A stretch of 64,000 nt of DNA from Photobacterium ganghwense (GTDB lineage: Bacteria > Pseudomonadota > Gammaproteobacteria > Enterobacterales > Vibrionaceae). A program made the translations under genes and the position numbers. Shown in pieces: positions 33,250 to 42,649 of the stretch. Within the stretch, counting starts at the first letter, position 1. Every line of letters begins with the position of its first letter. The notes beneath the pieces are model-generated. The model saw only the letters and a program-made list of their open reading frames with translations, ran no database searches and was not told where the DNA came from. The stretch is taken from positions 434,001 through 498,000 of the forward strand of contig NZ_PYMI01000002.1 of the NCBI RefSeq assembly GCF_003025595.1, in the 5' to 3' direction.

Positions 33250-35013
33250 ATGGACATAGCGAGCCCTTTTCGATTGCCAAGGAAAACCCCGTTTGGAATG
33301 GGAGAGCATGTTGCTGAGTGGGCAACAGGCCTGAAAACACTGAATAAGTTCTATGCCAATCGCCCCGCAGGTGGGGATGTGTCGGCGTTCTTGCGCTTTA
33401 CCCTGGATGTGCTTGGCATTCAGTATCAGGTGCAGCAAGGTAATATTCAGCATATTCCACAAAGCGGCCCGACGGTAGTGGTGGCAAATCATCCGCTCGG
33501 GTGTGTCGAAGGCGTGATACTGGCAGAGATTCTGCGAGCGGTCCGCCATGACGTAAAAATTCTGGCTAACCAGTATCTGAAAACGGTGCCGGAGTTGGAT
33601 GAGCTGTTTATCGGTGTGGACGTATTCGAAGGGGAAAAAGCGATCAAGGCTAATATCCGCGCCCTGCGGGAAGCCAATCGCCATCTGGCGGAAGGTGGAT
33701 TGTTGCTGATGTTTCCTGCCGGTGAAGTGTCCGGTTATGACAAGGCGACCCGGCAGATTACAGATAAAACCTGGAGCCATTCGGTTAGCCGTCTGATTTG
33801 TAAAAATAAGGCCGTAACGGTGCCGGTGTACATTGATGGTCGTAACAGTCACCGTTTTTACATGGCGGGGCGAATTCACCCGTTGCTGCGTACTCTGATG
33901 CTGGGGCGTGAGTTGCTCAACAAACGTGACCGGCAGATTAATCTGGCGATTGGAGAGAACATTGGGTACGGCGAAATAAAAGGGCTGGAAGAACGTCAGC
34001 TGGTGAATTATCTGCGCCTGAATACTTATTTGCTGGGGTGCCAGCTTAAAAAAGCCAATCTTCGGGCAGAGACAATATTGGACGCGGGCGAGAAAGAACC
34101 GGTTGTTGCACCTATGTCTGTCTCGGATCTCGAAAACGATATCAAACAGTTAACGGCCAGTGAGCACTTGCTCTCTTCCGGTGCGTTTGAGGTATATTGC
34201 GCCACCGCAGATCGGATCCCAGCGGTAATGGCCGAACTTGGACGGCTACGGGAAATTAACTTTCGGGCTGTTGGTGAAGGTACCGGAAAAGCGACGGATA
34301 TTGACGAGTTTGATGCTGCCTATCATCACCTGTTTGTCTGGGATTCTGAAGCAAAATGCCTGGTTGGAGCATACCGCTTGGGGCTGGTGGATCAAATTTT
34401 CGCCAAGCAGGGAATCAACGGGCTCTACTCCCGTACACTGTTCCGATACGATGAGCGATTTATTCGTCAGATGGGGCAGTCTATTGAGCTGGGGCGTTCG
34501 GTGATTGCCGGTGAGTACCAGAAAAGCCTGAGTGCGCTGATGCTGTTGTGGAAAGGGATTGCCACGTTTGTTTCCCGTCACCCGGGTTACACTCATCTGT
34601 TCGGGCCGGTAAGTATCAGCAACGACTACAGCCCGGAAGCGCGTCATCTCCTGGCTGACAGTATGGCGTTTCACCACTATGACACGGCCAATGCCAAACT
34701 GGTGGCGCCGAGCAACCCTTTGGACAAAGGTGCCGATACATTTTGGCAACCGGACATGCTGGCGGCTCTGGCGGATATCCAACTGCTGTCACGGGTGATT
34801 GGACGCTTGGACGGCGGAAAAGGAGTGCCGGTGTTGTTGCGTCAATATCTGGGACTGAACGGAAAGCTGGTGTGCTTTAACGTTGACCCTGATTTTAATG
34901 ATGCCCTGGACGGCCTGATTGTCGTGGACTTACGTAATGTGCCTGCTAAAACGCTGGGTCGTTACATGGGGAAAGATGAGGCGGATGCCTACCTGCTTAG
35001 TCATCAGGCCTAA
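33250..35013 (+). CDS. olsF: Bifunctional ornithine-lipid synthase, OlsF-type
   Basis: About 587 residues and two domains. Residues about 1-270 are a lysophospholipid-acyltransferase-like domain (SGPTVVVANHPLGCVEGVILAEIL with the NHxxxxE variant of HX4D; MFPAGEVS). Residues about 300-587 are a hemolysin/OlsB-like GNAT N-acyltransferase (RLREINFRAVGEGTGKATDIDEFDAAYHHLFVWD ... YSRTLFRYDERFIRQMGQSIELGRSVI). The order O-acyl then N-acyl defines OlsF, which makes ornithine lipid from ornithine and acyl donors at the inner membrane. ATG 33250 follows AGGAAA; an in-frame ATG at 33196 is less likely. A Pho-box-like site upstream fits induction when phosphate is scarce. Confidence 0.87.
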   Translation: MDIASPFRLPRKTPFGMGEHVAEWATGLKTLNKFYANRPAGGDVSAFLRFTLDVLGIQYQVQQGNIQHIPQSGPTVVVANHPLGCVEGVILAEILRAVRHDVKILANQYLKTVPELDELFIGVDVFEGEKAIKANIRALREANRHLAEGGLLLMFPAGEVSGYDKATRQITDKTWSHSVSRLICKNKAVTVPVYIDGRNSHRFYMAGRIHPLLRTLMLGRELLNKRDRQINLAIGENIGYGEIKGLEERQLVNYLRLNTYLLGCQLKKANLRAETILDAGEKEPVVAPMSVSDLENDIKQLTASEHLLSSGAFEVYCATADRIPAVMAELGRLREINFRAVGEGTGKATDIDEFDAAYHHLFVWDSEAKCLVGAYRLGLVDQIFAKQGINGLYSRTLFRYDERFIRQMGQSIELGRSVIAGEYQKSLSALMLLWKGIATFVSRHPGYTHLFGPVSISNDYSPEARHLLADSMAFHHYDTANAKLVAPSNPLDKGADTFWQPDMLAALADIQLLSRVIGRLDGGKGVPVLLRQYLGLNGKLVCFNVDPDFNDALDGLIVVDLRNVPAKTLGRYMGKDEADAYLLSHQA

Positions 35014-35080
35014 GACGGAGCCTGGTACCAAAGCCGGATCGATGATTTGGCTGTGCGGGTATGGAAGAGGGTATTAACGG

Positions 35081-35113
35081 AACGCGGCAGCCGATAAGGC
35101 TGCCGCGTTTTTC
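35081..35113. terminator. Bidirectional terminator
   Basis: AACGCGGCAGCC / GGCTGCCGCGTT, perfect 12-bp stem followed by TTTTC, between convergent genes. Confidence 0.88.
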
Positions 35114-35121
35114 GTGGTCAG

Positions 35122-36174
35122 TTAATCCGCAGAACGGTTTTCACCGCGACGGCTGAGCTGCCATAAGTTTTCGGCTTGAGAGCCAATGACCCAGAAGCTG
35201 AGTGCCAAAATGGCAAAAAACAAGGTCTTGTGCATGGCATCCCAGAAGTACTCGAAGTAGCGGGTATAAAGGTTAATCAGTAAGAAGGTGATCCCAAAGC
35301 CCCGCGCCAGTTTATCTTCCTGACGAATGCCAAAGACCAGCAGCGCGACGCAAACCACTCCCGACAGGAAAGCCCATGGCAGCATACGCAGCTGAGAAAC
35401 CTGTGACCACTCGGCTGCATTTTCGTAATTACCGAAGATAGACACTAGCCACAGTGCCGACAACAGGTACAACAGGCCCACAAAGCGTGTTGGTTCGTAC
35501 AGAGTCACATATTGAGATAAGCGGCCCAGCCACTTTGAACCACCGAGTACGATAAGGGCTATCACAATCATCCAGCAAGGCAGGTTCAGTCCAAGAAAGT
35601 AGCCACCGGGTTCAGCCAGAAGGCTGATGAGTTCCAGCCCCCAGGCAGCGAACCCCAGCAAAGCAAACATCCAGATCAACATACTGCTGAGGCGTAGAGC
35701 AAGTGCTGCATACAGTACTGTCAGAATGAGCAGGAACCAGACTATATGGAGTGATTCCAAGAGCGAGGTTTCGCGCAGAAAGCCCACAGACACGGCGCTG
35801 AGTAATACGCCAAAAAAGTAAATTGCCTCATTACTGATGGCTTTGTCCGGAAAACGCTGGCGGCGCTGAAATCCAAGGCGGAATGCCAGAGCCGCCAGTA
35901 TTGCGCTGATGACAGCGAGTACGCTGGCAGGGGTATCAATAATTTTGGCCAGCAGCTCCATGAGATAGTCATCAGCCAGTAAAACGGCGATGGAAATAAT
36001 AAAGCAGGTAATGGCAATCCAGAATGAGTAGACAGCCAGCAGTTTCCAGTCAAAGCCGACAACTTCGTAACTTTGTCGTAATTCACTGGCTTGGTCGGCC
36101 TGAATCATCCCTTCGGATTCCCAGTGGGTGAGGGCATGATTGACCGCTTTTGCCTGTCGTTTGGTTAGTTTCAT
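35122..36174 (-). CDS. DUF2157 integral membrane protein
   Basis: About 350 residues from ATG 36174. A short helical cytoplasmic N-terminus (KLTKRQAKAVNHALTHWESEGMIQADQASELRQSYEV) is the DUF2157 signature, followed by about ten membrane helices and a basic C-terminus. Function in the family is unknown. Lies downstream of the META-domain lipoprotein on the same strand, separated by a hairpin at 36199-36221. Confidence 0.8.
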   Translation of the reverse strand: MKLTKRQAKAVNHALTHWESEGMIQADQASELRQSYEVVGFDWKLLAVYSFWIAITCFIISIAVLLADDYLMELLAKIIDTPASVLAVISAILAALAFRLGFQRRQRFPDKAISNEAIYFFGVLLSAVSVGFLRETSLLESLHIVWFLLILTVLYAALALRLSSMLIWMFALLGFAAWGLELISLLAEPGGYFLGLNLPCWMIVIALIVLGGSKWLGRLSQYVTLYEPTRFVGLLYLLSALWLVSIFGNYENAAEWSQVSQLRMLPWAFLSGVVCVALLVFGIRQEDKLARGFGITFLLINLYTRYFEYFWDAMHKTLFFAILALSFWVIGSQAENLWQLSRRGENRSAD

Positions 36175-36198
36175 GGTGGTCAGTTTTCCAAAAGCAGC

Positions 36199-36221
36199 AC
36201 GCAGCCAAAATGGCTGCGTGT
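36199..36221 (-). terminator. Hairpin between META and DUF2157 genes
   Basis: CACGCAGCC-AAAAT-GGCTGCGTG, a 9-bp stem 26 bp past the META stop codon. Possible terminator or attenuator reducing read-through into DUF2157. Confidence 0.5.
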
Positions 36222-36247
36222 CTGAATAAGAATGAAAAATTAGGACG

Positions 36248-36697
36248 TTACTGCGTCGCCTTTTCCTCAACAACATTTTCCGGCATGAATGTCAGGATAT
36301 GCTGTTCTGAAGTGAGCGTAAGAATATTGTTTTCCAGCGCAGCGTTATTCCAGCTTTGCAGGGATTTGGTCATGACGGATTCCACTTTTGCCTGGTCTTC
36401 CTGAATGCAGGCCATTTTGGTAGACCCCATCCCCGTCAGGCGAAACTTATTCCCTTCTTTCACTTCAGCCTGACCAAAAAAGCGGTTACAGCCACTGAAT
36501 CCGGAGACTTTCAAGTTGGCATCAATCGACATGCCCGGTACGGTTCGGGGTTCAGTAATTGTAATTGCTTTACCGTCTACTTTGGTGAGCACCCAGCTTT
36601 GTTGCAGTTTTTGTTCCGAAAATCCCTGTTTCATTTCAGTGTCGCAGCCCATCACTAAGAAAGGAACGACGCTGAAAGGGATGAGCCATTTTTTCAT
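36248..36697 (-). CDS. META-domain (HslJ-like) lipoprotein
   Basis: About 149 residues. Lipobox FLVMGCDTE marks a lipid-anchored protein. The domain QQSWVLTKVDGKAITI ... VSGFSGCNRFFGQAEVKEGNKFRLTGMGSTKMACIQE is the META/HslJ fold: SGCNRFFG and the TxxACI-type motif. E. coli HslJ is heat-inducible and linked to novobiocin tolerance; role here unknown. Start at 36697 chosen to give a normal lipoprotein signal. Confidence 0.85.
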   Translation of the reverse strand: MKKWLIPFSVVPFLVMGCDTEMKQGFSEQKLQQSWVLTKVDGKAITITEPRTVPGMSIDANLKVSGFSGCNRFFGQAEVKEGNKFRLTGMGSTKMACIQEDQAKVESVMTKSLQSWNNAALENNILTLTSEQHILTFMPENVVEEKATQ

Positions 36698-36810
36698 ATA
36701 CATCACCTTAGACGGATTTGTCCGTACAGTCAGACATTTGACGGTCGGCGGTTTTGTATAATAGTAGCACTTTGTCGTTCGAATCAGAATCTTAACTATT
36801 AGGCTGGAAG

Positions 36811-37152
36811 TTAACTTTGTTGGCTTCGGAACACGCTGATTTCACCGGGTTTGGAACGAGTGTCACTTTCTTGACTGTGTGCTTGCAGGGCCTTCTGTGC
36901 ATCGCAATAACTGCCGTGTCTGGCATAAGCATCCCGGCTGGCATCAATTGTCCGTTCAGCATGACGGCGAACCTCTGGATCAGCATGGCGATCACTAAAC
37001 AGTATCTGCTGTTGACCAAGCAGAGCCTCCACGGACTCGAGGCATATTTTTTCATTATCAGGTAGCACGTTGTTGCCCTGATTCAGGGGAGAGCCTGATG
37101 CAGCAAAACTGGTCGTAAGCAGCAAGACAATCATGGAGCGAAGAGAAACCAT
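36811..37152 (-). CDS. Small exported protein of unknown function
   Basis: 113 residues with a signal peptide (MVSLRSMIVLLLTTSFAASG). The mature part has two cysteines (ICLESVE and SYCDAQ) about 46 residues apart and is polar and helical, ending in a charged tail. Not recognised. Follows the DUF1289-CWC gene on the same strand after 181 bp. Confidence 0.6.
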   Translation of the reverse strand: MVSLRSMIVLLLTTSFAASGSPLNQGNNVLPDNEKICLESVEALLGQQQILFSDRHADPEVRRHAERTIDASRDAYARHGSYCDAQKALQAHSQESDTRSKPGEISVFRSQQS

Positions 37153-37333
37153 ATGAATACCGGCATTTCCAATTCAAGCGGGGGATTATAGGTGACAGTA
37201 TTACTAGGCGACAATGTGCATAGATCAATTAAACGTGGCGATGGAGTAAAAAGCCAGCCGTCGAGGGGTGGCATTACTTGAACGTTGATTCGAAGCCAAA
37301 GCTGTTAAATGGATCTATGAATCGGAGTCAGGA

Positions 37334-37639
37334 TTAAAGCAAAGGCAGTTTCTCAAGGCATTTTCGGCACAGACAAAGACCAGGTGCAATACCAGACGTA
37401 TCTCGCTTGGTTAGCTCGAAACACCAACAGGTACTTTTTCCGGCACTGATGTCGCAGTACGCAGGTTCACCACACTGGCTGCAGCGGTGGGTTGAGCAGT
37501 TGCCTTGAATTTCGTCAATACGCTGTTCTTGCTGTTCGTCACCCATTTCACGCCAGGCCGTTAGTTCACTCATGGTACGGTGGCATCCGCTACAGATACC
37601 TTCATTATTTTTGCATTTAGCGACACAAGGGGTTTTCAC
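37334..37639 (-). CDS. DUF1289 / cysteine-rich CWC fusion protein
   Basis: 101 residues with 14 cysteines. The N-terminal half (TPCVAKCKNNEGICSGCHRTMSELTAW) is DUF1289; the C-terminal half (RCSQCGEPAYCDISAGKSTCWCFE) is a CWC domain, then CLCRKC. Probably a small Zn or Fe-S protein in the cytoplasm. The start is GTG at 37639, since no ATG fits. It lies between ovoA and a small exported protein; function is unknown. Confidence 0.78.
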   Translation of the reverse strand: MKTPCVAKCKNNEGICSGCHRTMSELTAWREMGDEQQEQRIDEIQGNCSTHRCSQCGEPAYCDISAGKSTCWCFELTKRDTSGIAPGLCLCRKCLEKLPLL

Positions 37640-37741
37640 AATTTACTCTGCGATACAGTACGACAACGAAGCCGTACAGTACCACAGAGCCTTTTGGCTG
37701 TCTTTATGCAAGCCTGATAACTCTTCAGTGACGATATTGGG

Positions 37742-39868
37742 CTAGCTGTTTCCCTCTCGCTTGCGCCAGATGGTCATTTCCGACACCGTATGCTGAAATT
37801 TCCGTTTAGTTTCGCGAATCACGAACGGGATTTCTTTTACCGCAATCAGCTCGAAGTGTGGGATCAGCGTTTCAGTCAGGCCATCCAGCGTCGTAAAGTT
37901 CTCCCCATGAACTTTGAATCCGCCCAGCCATTTTTCTTTTGGCGTGTACTCGCTTAGCCAGGTGTAAGGTGAAGCGATGACCAGATAACCGCCATCATTG
38001 ATTCGCTGGTGGATGGTAGATAAAAACTGTTTCGGATCTCCCAACCGGTCAACCAGATTAGAAGCATAGACAAGGTCATATCCGGTGAATTGTGGTTTGA
38101 GGTTACAGGCATCGCCCTGCACAAAATTGATCTTATCGGCGATGGATGTGTACCCCAGATCCTCAAGGGTGATGCTTTTGAACTCGACCAGTTCCCCTTC
38201 CGTTTTGATAGTGTAGCGTTTTTCGCCCTGCTCGGTGAGGGAGTAAGCCTGCTGAATAAAACGGGCAGAGAAATCAATAGCATCGACGTGTTTAAAGGTC
38301 CGGGCTAATTCAAAGGACGCGCGTCCGACGGAGCAGCCGATGTCTAGGGCCCTGGCGGTATGGCTTAGCTGAATTTCCTGTAAGCATTGCTTCACGCCGT
38401 TAACGCAGAAATTAGGCACTGAAAAATACTCGGCACCGTAATGGAATTCCAGATATTGGGAAATCAGCTCATCAGTTTCATAAATGTTGAGCGAGGCCAT
38501 CGTTTCTGGTGCCTGACGGGACTCTACGTAGCGGAAACCGGCGTGCTGGTAAAAGTGGCGGCGGAAGGCGTAGCGTGACCATTTTATGGACTCATTGCCG
38601 GTTGAAATCCACGAGCCTCCTTTGATCAGATTATGCTGGCCGTCAAAGGTGGGGGTGGAGAAATCGTCGTAGAGCGGATGGACCTGAAAGCCGGGGAATC
38701 CGTCAATACAGGTTTCTGTCCATTGCCACACATTGCCGACTATGTCGCAAAAGCCCTCATGTTCGAAGCGGTCAACCGGGCAGGAAGAGGCAAAGTAGCT
38801 CAACTCAATGTTACCCGGCGGCTCGTCCCAGTCAGGTGAATCAGTTTCTATATTGTGGCGCAATAAATACCATTCCGCTTCTGTCAGTAACCGGATATTG
38901 CGTTGAGTTTGCTCTGCTTTCCAGTTACAGAACGCCTTGGCCTCCAGTTGATTGACTTCCACCGGCCAGTTCAATGGCAACGGGATTTCTTCGGTGAGGT
39001 TGCGTTGCAGCCATTGGCCGTCATGATAGCGCCAAAAACGCGGCATGGTGGCTTTGGTGTAGGCGAGCCACGCTTTTCCTTCTTCGTTCCAGAATCGCGT
39101 ATGGCGGTAGCCTTCTGCATTAATAAACTCCAGATATTCCTGATTCGACACCAAATACTTAGAGGCTTTGAAATCTTCAACATGAAAACTTTGCTGGCCA
39201 TATTCATTGTCCCAGCCGTAGGTTGGTTCGGCATCCGATTTACCAAGGCTGATGTGACCGCCTGATACCGACAGTAAACAGTTGCTCGGAGCCCTGCCTG
39301 TGGCGTCACAAGGGGACCACTCAGGGTGGGGGGTGACCTCAGACAACGGCAGCTGACGAATAATAACGGATGAGGTTTCCAGATGAATTCTTTCATGCTC
39401 AATACCCATCAGTATTACCCACGCCGGGCAATGCGGGGTAATCGGTAGTTGTAAGGGCATAGTATCAATGAGCTGGTTGATCAGGGCATTGACTTGTTGT
39501 CGGTAGTGCCTTACGGCGTCGACTGTCGGCCAGTCATAATTATTCTCATCAAGGTCGTCCCATGACATTTCATCTACGCCGATAGCGAACATGGATTCGA
39601 AATGTTCGTTAACACGCTCATCGATCAGTTTGGCGAGTTTGAGTTTGTTGATGTAAAACGTGGCGGTGTGGCCAAAGTAAAAAATGAGGGGATGACGTAA
39701 TGGTTCTGCTTTGATGAAGTATGCCTGATCGTTATTCATAACATCAAACAGAGATTCATAGAGTTGCCAGGTTTGATTGAAGGCGTTTTTAATGGCGTGC
39801 CGTTTGGCGTTGGGATCCTGGCCCGTCAGGGGCACTGTTCGTGTTGCATACTGTCGGTTAGATTCCAT
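37742..39868 (-). CDS. ovoA: 5-histidylcysteine sulfoxide synthase / methyltransferase OvoA
   Basis: 708 residues, the usual OvoA length, with three parts. A DinB-like helical domain carries the iron-binding HX3HXE motif (MGIEHERIHLETSS). The FGE-sulfatase domain includes GGHISLGKSDAEPTYGWDNEYG and IKGGSWISTGNESIKWSRYAFRRHFYQHAGFRYV. A C-terminal SAM methyltransferase has ALDIGCSVGRASFELA and a QGDACNL segment. OvoA couples cysteine to histidine C5 using O2 and iron, then N-methylates the thiol-histidine to ovothiol A, a redox-protective thiol. The PLP lyase OvoB is not in this window. Monocistronic. Confidence 0.93.
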   Translation of the reverse strand: MESNRQYATRTVPLTGQDPNAKRHAIKNAFNQTWQLYESLFDVMNNDQAYFIKAEPLRHPLIFYFGHTATFYINKLKLAKLIDERVNEHFESMFAIGVDEMSWDDLDENNYDWPTVDAVRHYRQQVNALINQLIDTMPLQLPITPHCPAWVILMGIEHERIHLETSSVIIRQLPLSEVTPHPEWSPCDATGRAPSNCLLSVSGGHISLGKSDAEPTYGWDNEYGQQSFHVEDFKASKYLVSNQEYLEFINAEGYRHTRFWNEEGKAWLAYTKATMPRFWRYHDGQWLQRNLTEEIPLPLNWPVEVNQLEAKAFCNWKAEQTQRNIRLLTEAEWYLLRHNIETDSPDWDEPPGNIELSYFASSCPVDRFEHEGFCDIVGNVWQWTETCIDGFPGFQVHPLYDDFSTPTFDGQHNLIKGGSWISTGNESIKWSRYAFRRHFYQHAGFRYVESRQAPETMASLNIYETDELISQYLEFHYGAEYFSVPNFCVNGVKQCLQEIQLSHTARALDIGCSVGRASFELARTFKHVDAIDFSARFIQQAYSLTEQGEKRYTIKTEGELVEFKSITLEDLGYTSIADKINFVQGDACNLKPQFTGYDLVYASNLVDRLGDPKQFLSTIHQRINDGGYLVIASPYTWLSEYTPKEKWLGGFKVHGENFTTLDGLTETLIPHFELIAVKEIPFVIRETKRKFQHTVSEMTIWRKREGNS

Positions 39869-40167
39869 GTTGTTCTACTTCCTTCTCATTCGAACCCTGA
39901 ACTTTAAAGATAGACAGAGTTTATAGGGTTAACCAATAAGGTTTTGTTTCATCTATGAAAATGGGTGATGACAACCGCTTTTTGTTTATACGCACTTAAG
40001 CTTGCTACCGATGACTTCTGCCATACTTTAATTAGGTTCTGGATAGGTGATAGTAATGAACAGGTGAGCGAAACTGCGTTGAGGTGTGCCGTGAGCAATC
40101 ATAGCTGGCCGCCAGAACAAGCAACTAACAGCCGCAGGCAATAAGGCATCACTGATATGAGGGACAA

Positions 40168-40737
40168 ATGGCAAATCGGACTATCGACAGGGGGCGTCGT
40201 GTCAGGAGAGGGCGTGTTCCGACCTGGTTGCTGGTTGGATTTGGGTTGTTACTCAATATTATATCCGCGCTACTGACCAATTTTTATATTGATGATGCGA
40301 CTCGGCAGGCGAATGGCTTGATTCAGCAACAGCAAACTCATGAAAAGCTTATTACTCTTATCTGGACGCAGATCGAAACAGTAGAAAGAAAACGAGAATT
40401 GGTATTGGCATTGGTTACGGCCAGTGAGTTGGCCGGACAACCTTTACCGTCTGAAGTACAACAGCAACTGACACATACGCTCACTTACTGGTTGTCCGAC
40501 TTGCCCGCCGAGCTGACAACCGCCCACGTCCCAGAGCTGATGGCCGCTCTGAATGAGTATCAGGACAGCCAGCGAGAAAGAATTGACCAACTGTATCTGG
40601 ATAACCTGGAACTGACTGCGGAGTACGGGGAGCAAATGGCGTCAATATCACGGATGCGAAATTTGGCGTTGTTTCTGCAAATGCTGGGGTTGGCATTTGT
40701 CCTTGCACGCGATTTGAGTCGCCGTAGTGAACGTTAA
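40168..40737 (+). CDS. Inner-membrane protein of unknown function
   Basis: 189 residues with a GAGGGA Shine-Dalgarno. A basic N-terminus (RGRRVRRGR) precedes a helix (VPTWLLVGFGLLLNIISALLTNF); a periplasmic helical stretch of about 120 residues rich in Gln/Glu/Leu follows; then a second helix (LALFLQMLGLAFVLA) and a basic cytoplasmic tail. This layout resembles sensor-type periplasmic four-helix modules but no output domain is attached. Not recognised. Confidence 0.65.
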   Translation: MANRTIDRGRRVRRGRVPTWLLVGFGLLLNIISALLTNFYIDDATRQANGLIQQQQTHEKLITLIWTQIETVERKRELVLALVTASELAGQPLPSEVQQQLTHTLTYWLSDLPAELTTAHVPELMAALNEYQDSQRERIDQLYLDNLELTAEYGEQMASISRMRNLALFLQMLGLAFVLARDLSRRSER

Positions 40738-40755
40738 ACCGTTGAAACATAAGAA

Positions 40756-40774
40756 AGGCCCTCGTAGAGGGCCT
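40756..40774 (-). terminator. Terminator of the 40791-41102 gene
   Basis: AGGCCCTC-GTA-GAGGGCCT; on the minus strand it is followed by TTCTTAT. It also sits just after the plus-strand gene. Confidence 0.65.
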
Positions 40775-40790
40775 GACTAACTAATTCATA

Positions 40791-41102
40791 CTATTTATTA
40801 TTGGTCGAATGGAAAGCAAAGCGTGAAGACTGTTTACCGTCTTCAGTTGTTGCTTTGTACTTCACTGAACGAGAGCTTTGTAGTGATAATGGAATGAATA
40901 CCCTACCGTTCTCATCAGTTTTGTACATTTTACGTTGTTGAGGGACGTTTGCGACGCTCACACTGGCATTGGCAGCAGGTTGACCATTTTCTGTCACTGT
41001 TACCCATGCACCATTTTGAGTATCCGCTACACGAATATCCGCCATCGCAGATGATGACATTATCAGTACAGCACTAGCAGTAATTACTTTTAAGCTAGAC
41101 AT
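40791..41102 (-). CDS. Small exported protein with transthyretin/carboxypeptidase-regulatory-like fold
   Basis: About 103 residues. Signal peptide (MSSLKVITASAVLIMSSSAMA), then a single beta-sandwich-like unit: GAWVTVTENGQPAANASVSVANVPQQRKMYKTDENGRVFIPL, the G-x-P-x-x-x-A...T(D)xxGxV pattern of carboxypeptidase-regulatory-like domains. The ATG at 41102 has a GAGGTGAAG Shine-Dalgarno; a GTG at 41111 is poorer. Probably periplasmic or secreted; role unknown. Confidence 0.7.
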   Translation of the reverse strand: MSSLKVITASAVLIMSSSAMADIRVADTQNGAWVTVTENGQPAANASVSVANVPQQRKMYKTDENGRVFIPLSLQSSRSVKYKATTEDGKQSSRFAFHSTNNK

Positions 41103-41959
41103 AATCTTCACCTCATTATCAGTGGCTTGCTCATTGTTGTATCTGCATATAGTTATGAGTGCATACAGTCCACAATCACATTATAAGACCTGCCATCGAA
41201 TAATTTATTTCAACAAGATTATCATTATTTGCTTAATCTAATACTAATCAAACGCTTATATAACAATTTACAGTTTTTTCGATTGATAACATCGCTTAAT
41301 AACAAATTGTATAACGTCATTTGATATCAAGAAGATCACTTATAAGCAGATCTTTCTCTATCACAGTATAGCTATATGTCACTGATAGAAGTGGCACAAT
41401 TCGTAGTGATATTGATTAAGTAATTAATAAAAAAGGGAAATAAGATTATAATAAATTCAAATAAAGTAGAGATTAATTACACTGAAACGTGATTTAGCGG
41501 ATTTTGTTATCCAAGTTGGCCTATTCTGTTCATGAATTTATAAAATAATGCATATCAGAGTGCCCAATTTGCCTTCTTATTATGAAACTGACGTTGTCTG
41601 GCCGCTGTTATTTCATTCCTATATGGGGCATGTTGCATTGATAACCTGCATTACGAGCAATCAACTCTCAATAACCTCGTTTCTATGAGTCAGGCTCATC
41701 TATTGTTAAGGACTATAGGACTATAGGACTATAGGACTATAGGACTCAGGGCTCAGGGCTCAGGGCTCAGGGCTATATGGTTTATGGCTATATCCCTCGG
41801 GGCCTCAACAGGCGCTGTACTTCATTTGACGTTGTTCATGAATGGGCTGGCCGCGTTCGCTTAGAACTATGTGTTTGAGCAGTGAAGGTCAACAGGTTGC
41901 TTGGTGCAGCACTGAGCAGTCGACATTAGAACGTTAAGGGTCAGAGATAAGCGGTGAAT
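41103..41959. other. Long AT-rich gap with composite microsatellite
   Basis: 857 bp. The first 450 bp are very AT-rich and may contain the promoter of the small exported gene. The composite tandem array lies at 41709-41774. No gene seen on either strand. Confidence 0.5.
41709..41774. repeat. Composite microsatellite AGGACTAT x4.75 + CAGGGCT x4
   Basis: Four 8-bp AGGACTAT copies and a partial AGGACT pass directly into four perfect CAGGGCT 7-mers. The junction shares sequence with both units (GGACT/GGGCT), suggesting one array was seeded from the other. Confidence 0.95.
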
Positions 41960-42508
41960 TTAACTCACCGCTTCCGTTTCCGGGCACTTTTTTTCGTAAT
42001 ATTCCACATCTTCTGTGATCATGTTGACCCGGACAGCGTCAGGTTTAGTCATCACATGGGCCATCCCAATTTTTTTCATCACCTTGCCCGGATTTTGCTC
42101 GCGGCTAAAGTGCTGCCCGTAAATCGTATGGAGCTTTAAGCGTTTAAAGCCAAATTCGCTGATTCGTTCGGCTGCCTCGGTGCAATACCCATTGCCCCAG
42201 TAGGGAACGCCAATCCAATAGCCGAGCTGAGCTTTTCCGTCACAGATATTGCGCAAGCCAATACAGCCCACTAATTCCAGGGTGCTTTTTAGTGTGATGG
42301 CATAAATTGCTGACTGCCCGTTGTTCCATTCCGCCAGTAACTTTCCAATCCACTGACCTGCCATACCATCGGCGTATGGATGAGGAATATTGATCGTACC
42401 ATTGGCGATACGTTCATCACCGGCCAGTTTTTGTACCTTATTTGCATCCGAAAGCTGAAACGGGCGCAAAATCAGGCGGGAAGTTGTCAGTAACGGTTGT
42501 TGCATCAT
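41960..42508 (-). CDS. GNAT acetyltransferase, RimJ/RimL-like
   Basis: About 182 residues. TTSRLILRPFQLSDANKVQKLAGDERIA is the Acetyltransf_3 start; IYAITLKSTLELVGCIGLRN and LGYWIGVPYWGNGYCTEAAERISEFGFKRLKLHTIYGQHFSREQNPGKVMKKIGM carry the acetyl-CoA-binding and terminal helices. It would acetylate an N-terminal amine or a small molecule. Start 42508 follows GAGGA. Monocistronic. Confidence 0.87.
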   Translation of the reverse strand: MMQQPLLTTSRLILRPFQLSDANKVQKLAGDERIANGTINIPHPYADGMAGQWIGKLLAEWNNGQSAIYAITLKSTLELVGCIGLRNICDGKAQLGYWIGVPYWGNGYCTEAAERISEFGFKRLKLHTIYGQHFSREQNPGKVMKKIGMAHVMTKPDAVRVNMITEDVEYYEKKCPETEAVS

Positions 42509-42649
42509 CAAAATCCTCATCCAGTATCGAACCGTTCTGTAGTAAATCGTTAACGGAGGCGCTTGACCAGTGCCTAGATCAAAATAACGGATGAATATGA
42601 AAGATTTGGTACATAAATATGATGCAATAAAGTCAGGACACGGGAACAG

